NCBI RefSeq assembly: GCF_901538265.1
Contig: NZ_LR593886.1
Span: forward strand, 1,178,001 to 1,242,000
Origin: Gemmata massiliana
GTDB lineage: Bacteria > Planctomycetota > Planctomycetia > Gemmatales > Gemmataceae
DNA: 64,000 bases
Direction of reading: 5' to 3'
Of the stretch, positions 1-8,006 are shown piece by piece. Each line of letters starts with the position of its first letter. The first letter of the stretch is position 1. The notes under the pieces were generated by a model. It ran no database searches, was not told the origin of the DNA, and saw only the letters and a list, made by a program, of their open reading frames with translations. The position numbers and the translations under genes are program-made.

Positions 1-130
1 CCGATGGTACAGGGGGCGGTTCGCAATGGACGACGCAAGCCTCCGGGCCGCAGAGGCTCACCGCCAAGAGGGCACCGACGTGGCGAACCAAGCGAACTTC
101 CGCCAGATGGTTGGGGACGTCATCTCGTAG
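1..130 (+). CDS. C-terminal end of an unidentified protein, cut by the window edge
   Basis: Frame 2 is open from the left edge to a TAG at 128-130. It reads as a hydrophilic, helix-like tail (around Asp-Asp-Ala-Ser-Leu-Arg, then Gln-Met-Val-Gly-Asp-Val-Ile-Ser). An internal ATG at 26 exists but has no convincing ribosome binding site, so I take this as the 3' end of a gene starting outside the window. Family not recognised. The longer plus ORF in another frame (4-384) has an arginine-rich, shadow-like composition and I do not call it. Confidence 0.4.
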   Translation, partial: RWYRGRFAMDDASLRAAEAHRQEGTDVANQANFRQMVGDVIS

Positions 131-591
131 CCGCTGTAGACGGCTCGCCGAACGGAGCGGAGCCCTTCTTCACTAGGCTTGAACTAGTCGCAGTCGCCTT
201 CGTAGGTAGGCGAGCCACCGAGCTGGTTGTGTGGCGCGAACGCACTCTTCGGCAGTTTGAGGGCGGCGATGAGTTCGCCGGTTGCTGGCAGCGCGCGGTA
301 TTGGTCGTGCTCGTGGCACTCCTTCTCGAAGAACGCGGACGCGGTCGAGCCAGAAGGCTCGCGAGGCGCCAACCTTGTTGTTGATGATCGGCTCCGCGTT
401 AGTTAAATGGCTTGCCTCTCGGTCAAGGACGGCTCCTGATATTCGACTGCAACCCACCGGTTATTGCAATCACTTGGCGTGTTGCACATTGACATTCGGG
501 CCGAGCAGGCTGAGCAGACTCTGCCAACATTCCCGACTCACACAACCCATTCGCGATTCATCATACGCTCACAGACGGGCGTGGAAGCGCC
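131..591. other. Stretch without a supported gene
   Basis: No ORF here has a convincing start, family signature or neighbour logic. A 62-codon minus-strand ORF at 184-372 has a fairly protein-like composition and could be a remnant, but I cannot assign it. The stretch lies just downstream of the last FGE cassette and probably holds decayed accessory DNA. Confidence 0.4.
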
Positions 592-1403
592 CTATCCTGT
601 GCTCAAACAGCGGAAACCGAGAATGCCGAACCGGTAGACGGGCGCGAACACGGAGCGACGAGCCGCGCACACGTCTTGCGCGAGGTCATTCCAGCCCCCG
701 CCCCGGATGACACGATCGGCACTAATTCCCATCGGACCCACCGGGTCCACCACACTCGCGGTCGTGTAGGGGCGCATCCCGTCCCGGCACCATTCCCACA
801 CGTTCCCTAGCACATCGTACAGCCCCACCCGTTCGCCCGCTTCTGGCCCACCTCGTGCGTCTCATTTTCAGCGTTCTCCTTGTACCACGCCATCGCGTCC
901 AGATCCCCGTATTGCACACCCGGCGAACCAGCACGACACGCGTACTCCCACTCTGCCTCCGTCGGTAACGCCAGATCCAGCCCCACAGTGCCGCTCAGCT
1001 TTGCCACGAACGCATGGCAATCATTCCAACTCACGCTCTCCACCGGGCAACGCGGATTCGTAAATCGGCTCGGTTTTTTGCCCATTACCGCCGACCGCAG
1101 TTCCTGCGTGCATGGGGTATCGAATAGCCAATAACCACGACTCAGGACCACCTCGTGAATCGGGCCTTCGTTGCTTCGGTGACCTTCCTCCGAATTTGGG
1201 GAGCCCATCTGGAATGAACCTGGTGGGATCCAACGCAACCGCTGCGCAACCCGCCCCTCTGCCCTTGACGAGATGGTGAACTTGACCCACAGGCCGTATC
1301 GGTCTTGGCCCCAAGTTGAGGCCCAAGCGGGAGGGCTGCCGTCCGAGAGTGGGTGTGGTAGCACGTGCGATTCCGTCTGACTTCGCACGAAATGAGGATT
1401 CAT
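592..1403 (-). pseudogene. FGE/SUMF1-domain cassette 4, broken by a frameshift
   Basis: This is a complete formylglycine-generating-enzyme-like domain split over two frames. The upstream part (ATG at 1401-1403) runs through RWIPPGSFQMGSP, LPTEAEWEYACRAG and GQKRANGWG, then leaves frame and stops. The downstream part resumes with GLYDVLGNVWEWCRDG and ends at GFRCLSTG. Comparison with the neighbouring cassette (5-C run versus 4-C run here, 823-826) shows that one base is missing. The domain starts with the same HPLSDG-type lead-in as cassette 3. It is a decayed copy, a silent donor cassette, or an assembly error. The catalytic Cys pair of true FGE is not present. Confidence 0.7.
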
Positions 1404-1515
1404 CTCGTGTTCTTTGTGGCGAAAGAATCGCGCTCGTCGGTCGTGGCCTGTGCGGGCCTTGTCATCGCTCCAACCCGCTTCTTCCTCGCACGTCCCTTTG
1501 CTCTTCAACACGCGA

Positions 1516-2403
1516 TCACTTTCCTGAACTCAAACAGCGGAAGCCGAGGTCGAAGGCTCGGTGGTCGGACCTGTAGGTAAAATGATAGGCTGCACGCACA
1601 TCCTGTGCGTCGCGATGCCACCCCCCGCCTCGAATGACACGATCAGCACTAATTCCCATCGGACCCACCGGGTCCACCACACTCGCGGTCGTGTAGGGGC
1701 GCATCCCGTCCCAGCACCATTCCCACACGTTCCCAAGCATGTCGTACAATCCCCACCCGTTCGCCCGCTTCTGGCCCACCACTCGTGTACCTGCCTTTGT
1801 GTGCGGGTACTGCTTGTTGGGCCACTCAGACGAATCTTCTCCCTCTTCCAGATCGTACTCCCATCCGCTGTTGCCACCATACCACGCAATCGCATCCAAA
1901 CCCGGGGCGTTGTTTTCGCCGACTGTCTTCACATCACCCGTGTACGTCGATGTCGTCGTCCCCGCCCGGCACGCGTACTCCCACTGGGCTTCCGTCGGTA
2001 AACGGCTACCTAGGGCTACGTGACCATTCAAACGCTCCGCGAATTCCTGACATTCCTCCCAACTCACTCGCTCCACTGGGCGGCGCGGCCCTTTGAACCG
2101 ACTCGGGTTCGAGCCCATCACGGCCTCCCACAACTCCTGCGTACAAGGTACGTCGAATAGCCAAAAACCTTGGCTGATTATCACCTTATGAGTCGGACCT
2201 TCATCACGAAATCGTCCTTCTTCTGAGTCCGGTGAACCCATCCAAAAGTGACCCGCTGGAATCCAACGCATCCGTTGCACTAACCAACTATTAGACCCCG
2301 TGGAGATCTCAAACTCTATCCATAGGCCGTGCCGATCTTGCCCCCAGGCCGAGGCCCAGGCAGGCGGGTGTCCGTCCGAGAGCGGGTGTTGTATCACGTT
2401 CAC
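1516..2403 (-). CDS. FGE/SUMF1-domain cassette 3 (single domain, weak start)
   Basis: A full FGE-sulfatase (C-type-lectin-like) domain: RMRWIPAGHFWMGSPDSEEG, LPTEAQWEYACRAGTTT, GLYDMLGNVWEWCWDG, RVIRGGGW, LGFRCLSSGK. The frame is open far upstream (to 2757), but that part overlaps domain 2 of the large gene antisense to no stop, so the domain proper begins near 2403. No ATG lies between the preceding stop (2474) and the domain. The only nearby candidates are GTG codons at 2403 and 2397, without a Shine-Dalgarno match. It could be translated weakly by coupling, or be an untranslated cassette. Long stretches are nearly identical to domain 1 of the upstream gene (around 3790-3960), and the C-terminal third matches cassette 4 instead. 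Confidence 0.6.
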   Translation of the reverse strand: MNVIQHPLSDGHPPAWASAWGQDRHGLWIEFEISTGSNSWLVQRMRWIPAGHFWMGSPDSEEGRFRDEGPTHKVIISQGFWLFDVPCTQELWEAVMGSNPSRFKGPRRPVERVSWEECQEFAERLNGHVALGSRLPTEAQWEYACRAGTTTSTYTGDVKTVGENNAPGLDAIAWYGGNSGWEYDLEEGEDSSEWPNKQYPHTKAGTRVVGQKRANGWGLYDMLGNVWEWCWDGMRPYTTASVVDPVGPMGISADRVIRGGGWHRDAQDVRAAYHFTYRSDHRAFDLGFRCLSSGK

Positions 2404-2473
2404 GATCCGTTTTAATACACAAACGCCGTCATTGAAGCGACGGCGAAGAGAAAGAACTCCAGAGGAAGGCTTC

Positions 2474-5400
2474 TCACTGTCCTGAGAAGCAGCGGAAGCC
2501 GAGGTAACCGTCCCGAATACTAGGCGCGTACGCTGTGCGGTAGGCCGCCCGCGCGTACCGCGCAGGACCGTCCCAGCCCCCTCCTCGGATGACACGATCG
2601 GTACCTGCTTCCCCCGGACCAATCGGGTCTGCCACACTCCCACCGGTGTAAACGCGTTGTCCGTCGCGGCACCACTCCCACACGTTCCCCAGCATGTCGT
2701 ACAGGCCCCATCCGTTCGCCAACTTTGAACCCACCACTCGCGTGCCTGCCCTCGCATCCAGGTACTGCTTCTCCGTCCAACTCAACATTTCCTCCCCCTC
2801 TTCCAGATCGTACTCCCGACCGCTGTTGCCACCATACCACGCAATCGCATCCAAACCCGGGGCGTTGTTCTCCCCAACTATTTCTATGTCACCCGTGTAC
2901 GTCGATGTCGTCGTCCCTGCACGGCATGCGTATTCCCACTGCGCCTCCGTCGGCAACGTCAGCTCCAGCCCTGCTACTTTCTCATTCGCACGCTTCAGGA
3001 ACGCCCCCACGTCCACCCAGCTCACGTTTTCCACCGGGCGACGCGGATCTTTGAATCGGCTCGGGTTCGCACTCATCACCGCCTCCCACAATCCCTGCGT
3101 GCACGGCGTGTCGAACAACCAATACCCCTGACTAATCACCACCTCGTGAACCGGTCCCTCGTCATCCCATCGCCCCTCCTCTGAATCCGGTGAGCCCATC
3201 CGGAACCGACCCGCTGGAATCCAACGCAAACGCTGTGTTACGACCGAATGCTCATTACCACGTACCTCGAATTCTGCCCACAGCCCCAACCTGTCTCGGC
3301 CGATTGCGGTCGCCCAGCGAGGCTGTATGCTCCGCTCTAGGATCAGGTCGTCGAGATCACTGCGGATGCGCACATTCAGTGCCGACGAGAGCGCGAACCT
3401 GTCGGATCTTGCCTCACTCAACATGATCGCGACCGCTCCACCGGACATCTCCATTCCGGGGCCGGGCTCTGCCCCCCGGTCCCGAACACTCACTGCCGTC
3501 TGCGCTCTGGCCGGTTCTATCTCTCCTGAAATCAAGCAACGGAAGCCGTGCATATCGTCCCGGAAGTCTTGCGCGTGCGCCCAGCGGAAGGCCGCGCGCA
3601 CGCACCACGCTATGTTACGCCAGCCGCTCCCCCGAACGACCCGGTCAGTATCAACTTCCGTTGATCCGACCGGGTCCACCACTGACCCGAAGACGTAGGG
3701 ACGCTGACCGTCGCAGCACCACTCCAGCACATTCCCCAGCATGTCGTACAGGCCCCATCCGTTCGCCAACTTTGAACCCACCACTCGCGTGCCTGCCCTC
3801 GCATCCAGGTACTGCTTGTTGGGCCACTCAGACGAATCTTCCCCCTCTTCCAGATCGTACTCCCGACCGCTGTTGCCACCATACCACGCAATCGCATCCA
3901 AACCCGGGGCGTTGAATCTCCCGACGACCATCACATCACCCGTGTACGTCGATGTCGTCGTCCCTGCACGGCATGCGTATTCCCACTGCGCCTCCGTCGG
4001 CAACGTCAGCTCCAGCCCTGCTACTTTCTCATTCGCACGCTTCAGGAACGCCCCCACGTCCACCCAGCTCACGTTTTCCACCGGGCGACGCGGATCTTTG
4101 AATCGGCTCGGGTTCGCACTCATCACCGCCTCCCACAGTCCCTGCGTGCACGGCGTGTCGAACAACCAATACCCCTGACTAATCACCACCTCGTGAACCG
4201 GTCCCTCGTTGTCCCATCGCCCCTCCTCTGAATCCGGTGAGCCCATCCGGAACCGACCCGCTGGAATCCAACGCAAACGCTGCACAATCGACTTCACGCG
4301 GATCGTCGCCCACGGACCGTACTGGTCCTGGCCAAAGTCATCCGCCCAAATGGGGCGGGTGACTTCGCCTTCGGCACGCGCTTTCTGCCAATTATCATCT
4401 ACGCGGAGTATCCGGTTTGTGGTCCGCAGTGAGCCAAGCAGACTGCCAACCCCTCCAGAGTGGTTGGGGGCGACCGGTGAGATCGGCGTGAATGTTAGTT
4501 CGACACCGTACTGACGAATGTCGAAGGTGAGAGCGGTCGGCCCGCGGTCATGTTCTGCGGGATCAAAACCAGGCGAACTCAACTTGCCGTTGGGAAAGCA
4601 CCTCTTTTGCAGCAGCCGGTAGACTGGTCCGGTGCTCGGGTCGGCCCACGCGGTGCCCGGCAGTCGAGACACTGCGCGGCCGACGTAATCCTTCAGCGCG
4701 GCGATCCCGGCAGCCGCTGGTGCGGCGGCCTGCGTGGCAAGATTGTGCAGCGCCAGTCGAGCGTCTTCTTGGTCGACCGACGGCACGAGCCCGCGTGAGC
4801 TCTGGGGCAGCCGGGCCACCTCTTGGAGCCAGACCAGCAAGTCACATGCCTGCCGCCAGGACCTGATCGTCTCCAAAACGACGCGGCGCAGATCCTCGGG
4901 CTCGTGCTCGAACAGTGGGAGTAATACGTCTTTCGCGTGATCCGCGTCGAGTGTTGCGGCCACCGGGTGTTTGCTCACCACTGCCGGGTGCTGCCACAGT
5001 GCCGATTCTAGTGATGCATCGGCGGCGCTGGGGCCGGACAACAGCGTGCGAATAATCCGGAGGAGGCCAGGCTCAAGCCGAATCGCGGGCGCCACAAGAG
5101 TGAGTAGTCGTTCGACTACCCTTTGCCGCTCGTCGGGGTCACGGACAACAGCCTGGGGCAATTTCTGCCCGGAGCAAACTGTAAATGCTCGACGAATCGC
5201 GCTGGGAACCAATTCTGTCGCGCAGGGCACAAGAGCGACGGAGTGGCAACCAGCTTCACGTAATGACTCACCCCATCGGCCCCACGCGGCGTGCAATCCG
5301 TCCCCGCCAGGCTGCAAACAGCCGAGATCGCCCAGAACCAGTACCCGTGTGCCAGAATCTGGGATCTCAAACGGGCGCCGTTCTCCCGGCCGTGCCATCT

Positions 5401-6052
5401 GCCAGAGATCCGGCCCAGGACCTATCCCGATGAATACCTCCAATCCACGCGCCGGGACGAGCCGACGTAACTGGTTGAGGACCGCAACTTGGTCGTCCCA
5501 GTACGGGATCAGTCGGTCGCTCCTGTCGAGAACCACGAGTACTCGCTCACCCCAGCAACTGATTGAACGAACCGGCAAGTCGTGAACGAATTGCCCTTTG
5601 GCAATCCGATCTACGACCCGTTGCCAGTCGATATGGCGCGACCCGATTGAAGCTTGGAGGCCGGCTCGGAGCCTTGGAACTAGACCTGGCCAAGGACACA
5701 GTGGTTGGTGTGCGGGTGGAGTAGCCGGCCTGTTACGCCACTCCAGCCGCCCTGGTTCGGTGGCCACGAGTTCGGCCGTCGGCAGTACGGCTCGCGGCAC
5801 GAGCCGCGTCATTCGCCAGAACGGGATCCGTTGGGCAGACTCAGGCCACTCTCCAATTGGCTCCGGTGGTAGTTTGGGATCGGAAGAGGGAACTAGCTCA
5901 GTTTCGGCCCTCCGAGGGGGGAGCAGCAACGGAACCGGCGCGTGCGCAGACGATTCCCATCCGAGGAACCCCGCGATCAGCTCGGGTGGGGCGCCAGGAC
6001 AAGCCCGAAAAACTTGTGCCAAGTCGGCGTGGCCGACGAAAGACCGTTTCAT
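2474..6052 (-). CDS. vWA-like protein with two C-terminal FGE/SUMF1 domains
   Basis: 1192 residues. Residues 1-560 are an uncharacterised module. Around residue 177 the segment LVVLDRSDRLIPYW resembles a vWA strand with a degraded MIDAS (DRSDR in place of DxSxS), followed by an alternating hydrophobic/helical region. Residues about 570-840 and 925-1192 are two FGE/SUMF1 domains, each with RLRWIPAGRFRMGSP, LPTEAQWEYACRAG and NGWGLYDMLGN. Their N-terminal halves are almost identical at DNA level (about 3000-3230 against 4020-4270), which points to recent duplication or conversion. The FGE catalytic Cys pair is absent (for example GGGWDGPARYARAAYR), so a ligand-binding role is more likely than formylglycine synthesis. 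The start ATG overlaps the MoxR stop as ATGA, implying translational coupling. In MoxR/vWA conflict systems such a protein is the AAA+ partner; that role is inferred here. Confidence 0.8.
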   Translation of the reverse strand: MKRSFVGHADLAQVFRACPGAPPELIAGFLGWESSAHAPVPLLLPPRRAETELVPSSDPKLPPEPIGEWPESAQRIPFWRMTRLVPRAVLPTAELVATEPGRLEWRNRPATPPAHQPLCPWPGLVPRLRAGLQASIGSRHIDWQRVVDRIAKGQFVHDLPVRSISCWGERVLVVLDRSDRLIPYWDDQVAVLNQLRRLVPARGLEVFIGIGPGPDLWQMARPGERRPFEIPDSGTRVLVLGDLGCLQPGGDGLHAAWGRWGESLREAGCHSVALVPCATELVPSAIRRAFTVCSGQKLPQAVVRDPDERQRVVERLLTLVAPAIRLEPGLLRIIRTLLSGPSAADASLESALWQHPAVVSKHPVAATLDADHAKDVLLPLFEHEPEDLRRVVLETIRSWRQACDLLVWLQEVARLPQSSRGLVPSVDQEDARLALHNLATQAAAPAAAGIAALKDYVGRAVSRLPGTAWADPSTGPVYRLLQKRCFPNGKLSSPGFDPAEHDRGPTALTFDIRQYGVELTFTPISPVAPNHSGGVGSLLGSLRTTNRILRVDDNWQKARAEGEVTRPIWADDFGQDQYGPWATIRVKSIVQRLRWIPAGRFRMGSPDSEEGRWDNEGPVHEVVISQGYWLFDTPCTQGLWEAVMSANPSRFKDPRRPVENVSWVDVGAFLKRANEKVAGLELTLPTEAQWEYACRAGTTTSTYTGDVMVVGRFNAPGLDAIAWYGGNSGREYDLEEGEDSSEWPNKQYLDARAGTRVVGSKLANGWGLYDMLGNVLEWCCDGQRPYVFGSVVDPVGSTEVDTDRVVRGSGWRNIAWCVRAAFRWAHAQDFRDDMHGFRCLISGEIEPARAQTAVSVRDRGAEPGPGMEMSGGAVAIMLSEARSDRFALSSALNVRIRSDLDDLILERSIQPRWATAIGRDRLGLWAEFEVRGNEHSVVTQRLRWIPAGRFRMGSPDSEEGRWDDEGPVHEVVISQGYWLFDTPCTQGLWEAVMSANPSRFKDPRRPVENVSWVDVGAFLKRANEKVAGLELTLPTEAQWEYACRAGTTTSTYTGDIEIVGENNAPGLDAIAWYGGNSGREYDLEEGEEMLSWTEKQYLDARAGTRVVGSKLANGWGLYDMLGNVWEWCRDGQRVYTGGSVADPIGPGEAGTDRVIRGGGWDGPARYARAAYRTAYAPSIRDGYLGFRCFSGQ

Positions 6053-7041
6053 GGCGGACTCTCACCGGTTTTCTTGAGTACGAAACCCTTTACCAGAGCA
6101 AGGACATTTTTCGGATCTTCCCCATCCGTGCGGGTAATCTCGAAAACCGCCCGGATCAGGTCCAAATACTCCGCCTGCCCCGGAAGCGGCCGGACCTGCT
6201 TAGCCTGGGCTGCGTTCCGGGCATCTATCAGCAGCCCGGCGGCTTCTTCAAGAATCTCCCGTCTTTGCCTCTGTTGGCCATACTCCTCCGGTGGTGACAA
6301 GAGATCGAGGTGAGCTTCGCCCCGAATTACCAATAGCTCACGAAGAGCCTTTTCTTCCCTGGGGAGTTCCAGATGGAGCACTAAGCAGCGCCGAACAAAA
6401 GCATTTGGCAAAATTCGTTCCTCATTGGTAGTGATGACGACTAGCGGAGCTTGGCCGCTTGCTGAAACAGAGGACTTGCAGTTACGCACCGAAAACGAGC
6501 GGGAGCCTAATGCTTCAAGGAGGCCGTTGGGGACATCCGACTCGGCCTTGTCAATCTCGTCGATCAGTAGCACGCATCCGTCGTCGGGCTCCCACCCCTC
6601 TGGGCCACTCAGCCCCGGGCCGCCAACGACATCCGCCTGTCTGCGGGCCCCATTCCAATCAAAGGCCCACCACAACTTCCCAGGGTGGACGAACCGTTCT
6701 TCGGCGAGTTCTCTGGCGACATCCGCGGGTTTGAATGCGGCGCAGATCTGGGCCTGGGCAAGACGGCCCACCGCGTCGAAGGACCAGAGTAGATCCTGAG
6801 ACTCTGTGCGAGCATCAACGACCACCGACAGGAACGGACGTTTCAGCCATACCGCTGCAGCGCGGGCGAGTTGGCTCTTGCCGACGCCCGGCTCACCGCG
6901 CACGAGCAGTGGGCGGTTAGCTGCGAGAGCCGCTCGGATCGCCCACTGTGATTCGGGGTCAAATAGGTGAACGCTTGGCAGCCTGTCCCCGGTTTTGGGG
7001 ATGAGAACCTGCTGCATAATGTTGCCACTTACGGTGTCCAT
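6049..7041 (-). CDS. MoxR-family AAA+ ATPase
   Basis: 330 residues. Walker A is GEPGVGKS (about residue 50), Walker B is CVLLIDEIDKAE, sensor 1 is the ITTNEER segment, and an arginine-finger-like FVRRC follows. A C-terminal helical lid is present. MoxR ATPases remodel partner proteins, usually with a vWA-domain protein. Here the stop overlaps the start of the vWA-like/FGE gene (ATGA), and the start overlaps the end of the upstream gene by 13 bp, so all three are a tight operon. Inferred role: the NTP-dependent switch that relays sensing by the FGE/vWA protein to the CHAT protease. Confidence 0.85.
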   Translation of the reverse strand: MDTVSGNIMQQVLIPKTGDRLPSVHLFDPESQWAIRAALAANRPLLVRGEPGVGKSQLARAAAVWLKRPFLSVVVDARTESQDLLWSFDAVGRLAQAQICAAFKPADVARELAEERFVHPGKLWWAFDWNGARRQADVVGGPGLSGPEGWEPDDGCVLLIDEIDKAESDVPNGLLEALGSRSFSVRNCKSSVSASGQAPLVVITTNEERILPNAFVRRCLVLHLELPREEKALRELLVIRGEAHLDLLSPPEEYGQQRQRREILEEAAGLLIDARNAAQAKQVRPLPGQAEYLDLIRAVFEITRTDGEDPKNVLALVKGFVLKKTGESPP

Positions 7042-7730
7042 CTCACCCCCGCAACTTTACAAAGCAAGCGATGCAAACGGCTTAGCACCTTTAGCTCCCA
7101 AGCAGTGTCAGACGCCTTTTCAAGACAGATTACCACAACCGACGGAATCATTTCTTGAAGGCGCTCCGCGATTCGCTGCCGGCGCGCGACCGCGGTCGGC
7201 TCCGGCGGATTCGAAAGGACGCAGTAGTATCTGTACGGGTGCTCTCCGCCCTCAAGATGCTCTCGGAGCACCGTCTCGATCAATCGCTCCACACCTGCCT
7301 CTGCCGGCCCCGGGCTTCCGACGGGAAGAAACTTACCGTGCAAGTGGTTCAAAAAATCGGCAAGAAAGACCTCACCGTTCTCATCCAATCCCCCTTCAGG
7401 TGGGGAAGGTAAAAGCAACTGACCACTCGGGAAATCTTTCGCGCTTGTAGGGGGCGGGAATAACGCCGGACGGCTGTCGACTCCCGCCATGATCAATTCG
7501 ATCGAAGCAGCGTACGTTACTGGCAGGGAAACAAATGCCCCAGCCCCGGCTACGATGCTTGTCTTGGCCCGCTGCAAATCGTCGGGACGGTAGACCACCG
7601 GCATCACGCGATAGCACACTTGTTCGATCGCTGTAGCCGCCTTGATGTCATTACCCGACGCCTTCAAGAATGCGCCTACCAGCGCTTTGATTGCATCATC
7701 TGCTGTAGCCCGAACAAGTGCGTCGACCAC
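7029..7730 (-). CDS. Uncharacterised component between CHAT and MoxR genes
   Basis: The first usable start codon is a GTG at 7730, giving 233 residues, but the same frame is open and protein-like up to 8051 (see the separate entry). The visible protein is mixed alpha/beta: an alpha-helical N-terminal part (ATADDAIKALVGAFLKASG), a Pro-rich linker, then an alpha/beta C-terminal part (YRYYCVLSNPPEP, VVVICLEKASDTAWELKVL) typical of an effector-side or adaptor domain. No family is recognised. By position it corresponds to the third component (VMAP-type adaptor) of MoxR/vWA ternary conflict systems, which is inference only. Its end overlaps the MoxR start by 13 bp. Confidence 0.6.
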   Translation of the reverse strand: MVDALVRATADDAIKALVGAFLKASGNDIKAATAIEQVCYRVMPVVYRPDDLQRAKTSIVAGAGAFVSLPVTYAASIELIMAGVDSRPALFPPPTSAKDFPSGQLLLPSPPEGGLDENGEVFLADFLNHLHGKFLPVGSPGPAEAGVERLIETVLREHLEGGEHPYRYYCVLSNPPEPTAVARRQRIAERLQEMIPSVVVICLEKASDTAWELKVLSRLHRLLCKVAGVRWTP

Positions 7731-8006
7731 CCGCTCGCACCGTTCGTGCCCCCCCCCCGTCAGCGGTTCAAGTTTACCTGCCAGCTGCTCAGCGAGAATC
7801 GCAACGGCCTCGTGGCAGTCCTTCAGGGCCTTTACCGTGTCGGTGTGAAGCTGTCGAAACGCCTTGTTAGCTTCGCCCAGCGACGCAACCGAGTTGGTGC
7901 GCGCATTGAGAGACGAGGCTAAGGGGAGCGGAGTAGTGATTGGCGCCGGGGAAACGAGGCCCGCCGCGGGTGGCGCGGCGAAATACGACGAGCCTAAGTG
8001 GGGTTT
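7731..8006 (-). other. Start-less in-frame extension of the 7029-7730 gene, overlapping the CHAT stop
   Basis: The frame of the downstream gene stays open from 8051 to 7730 with no ATG, GTG or TTG. From about 7919 it has clear coding character: an amphipathic helix containing NKAFRQLHTDTVKALKDC and AVAILAEQLAGKLEPL runs straight into the 233-residue protein. The frame is -1 relative to the CHAT gene. At 8006-8000 the CHAT frame reads A AAC CCC, an X XXY YYZ slippery heptamer, two codons before its stop at 7996-7994. A perfect 7-bp GC hairpin (7980-7974 with 7968-7962) lies 19 nt downstream. This is either a programmed -1 fusion, a non-canonical start, or a lost start codon. Confidence 0.5.

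Noticed and set aside
4-384. Plus-strand ORF of 126 residues at the left edge
   Set aside because: Arg/Gly-rich shadow composition; another frame (ending at 130) looks more coding, and no family features are visible.
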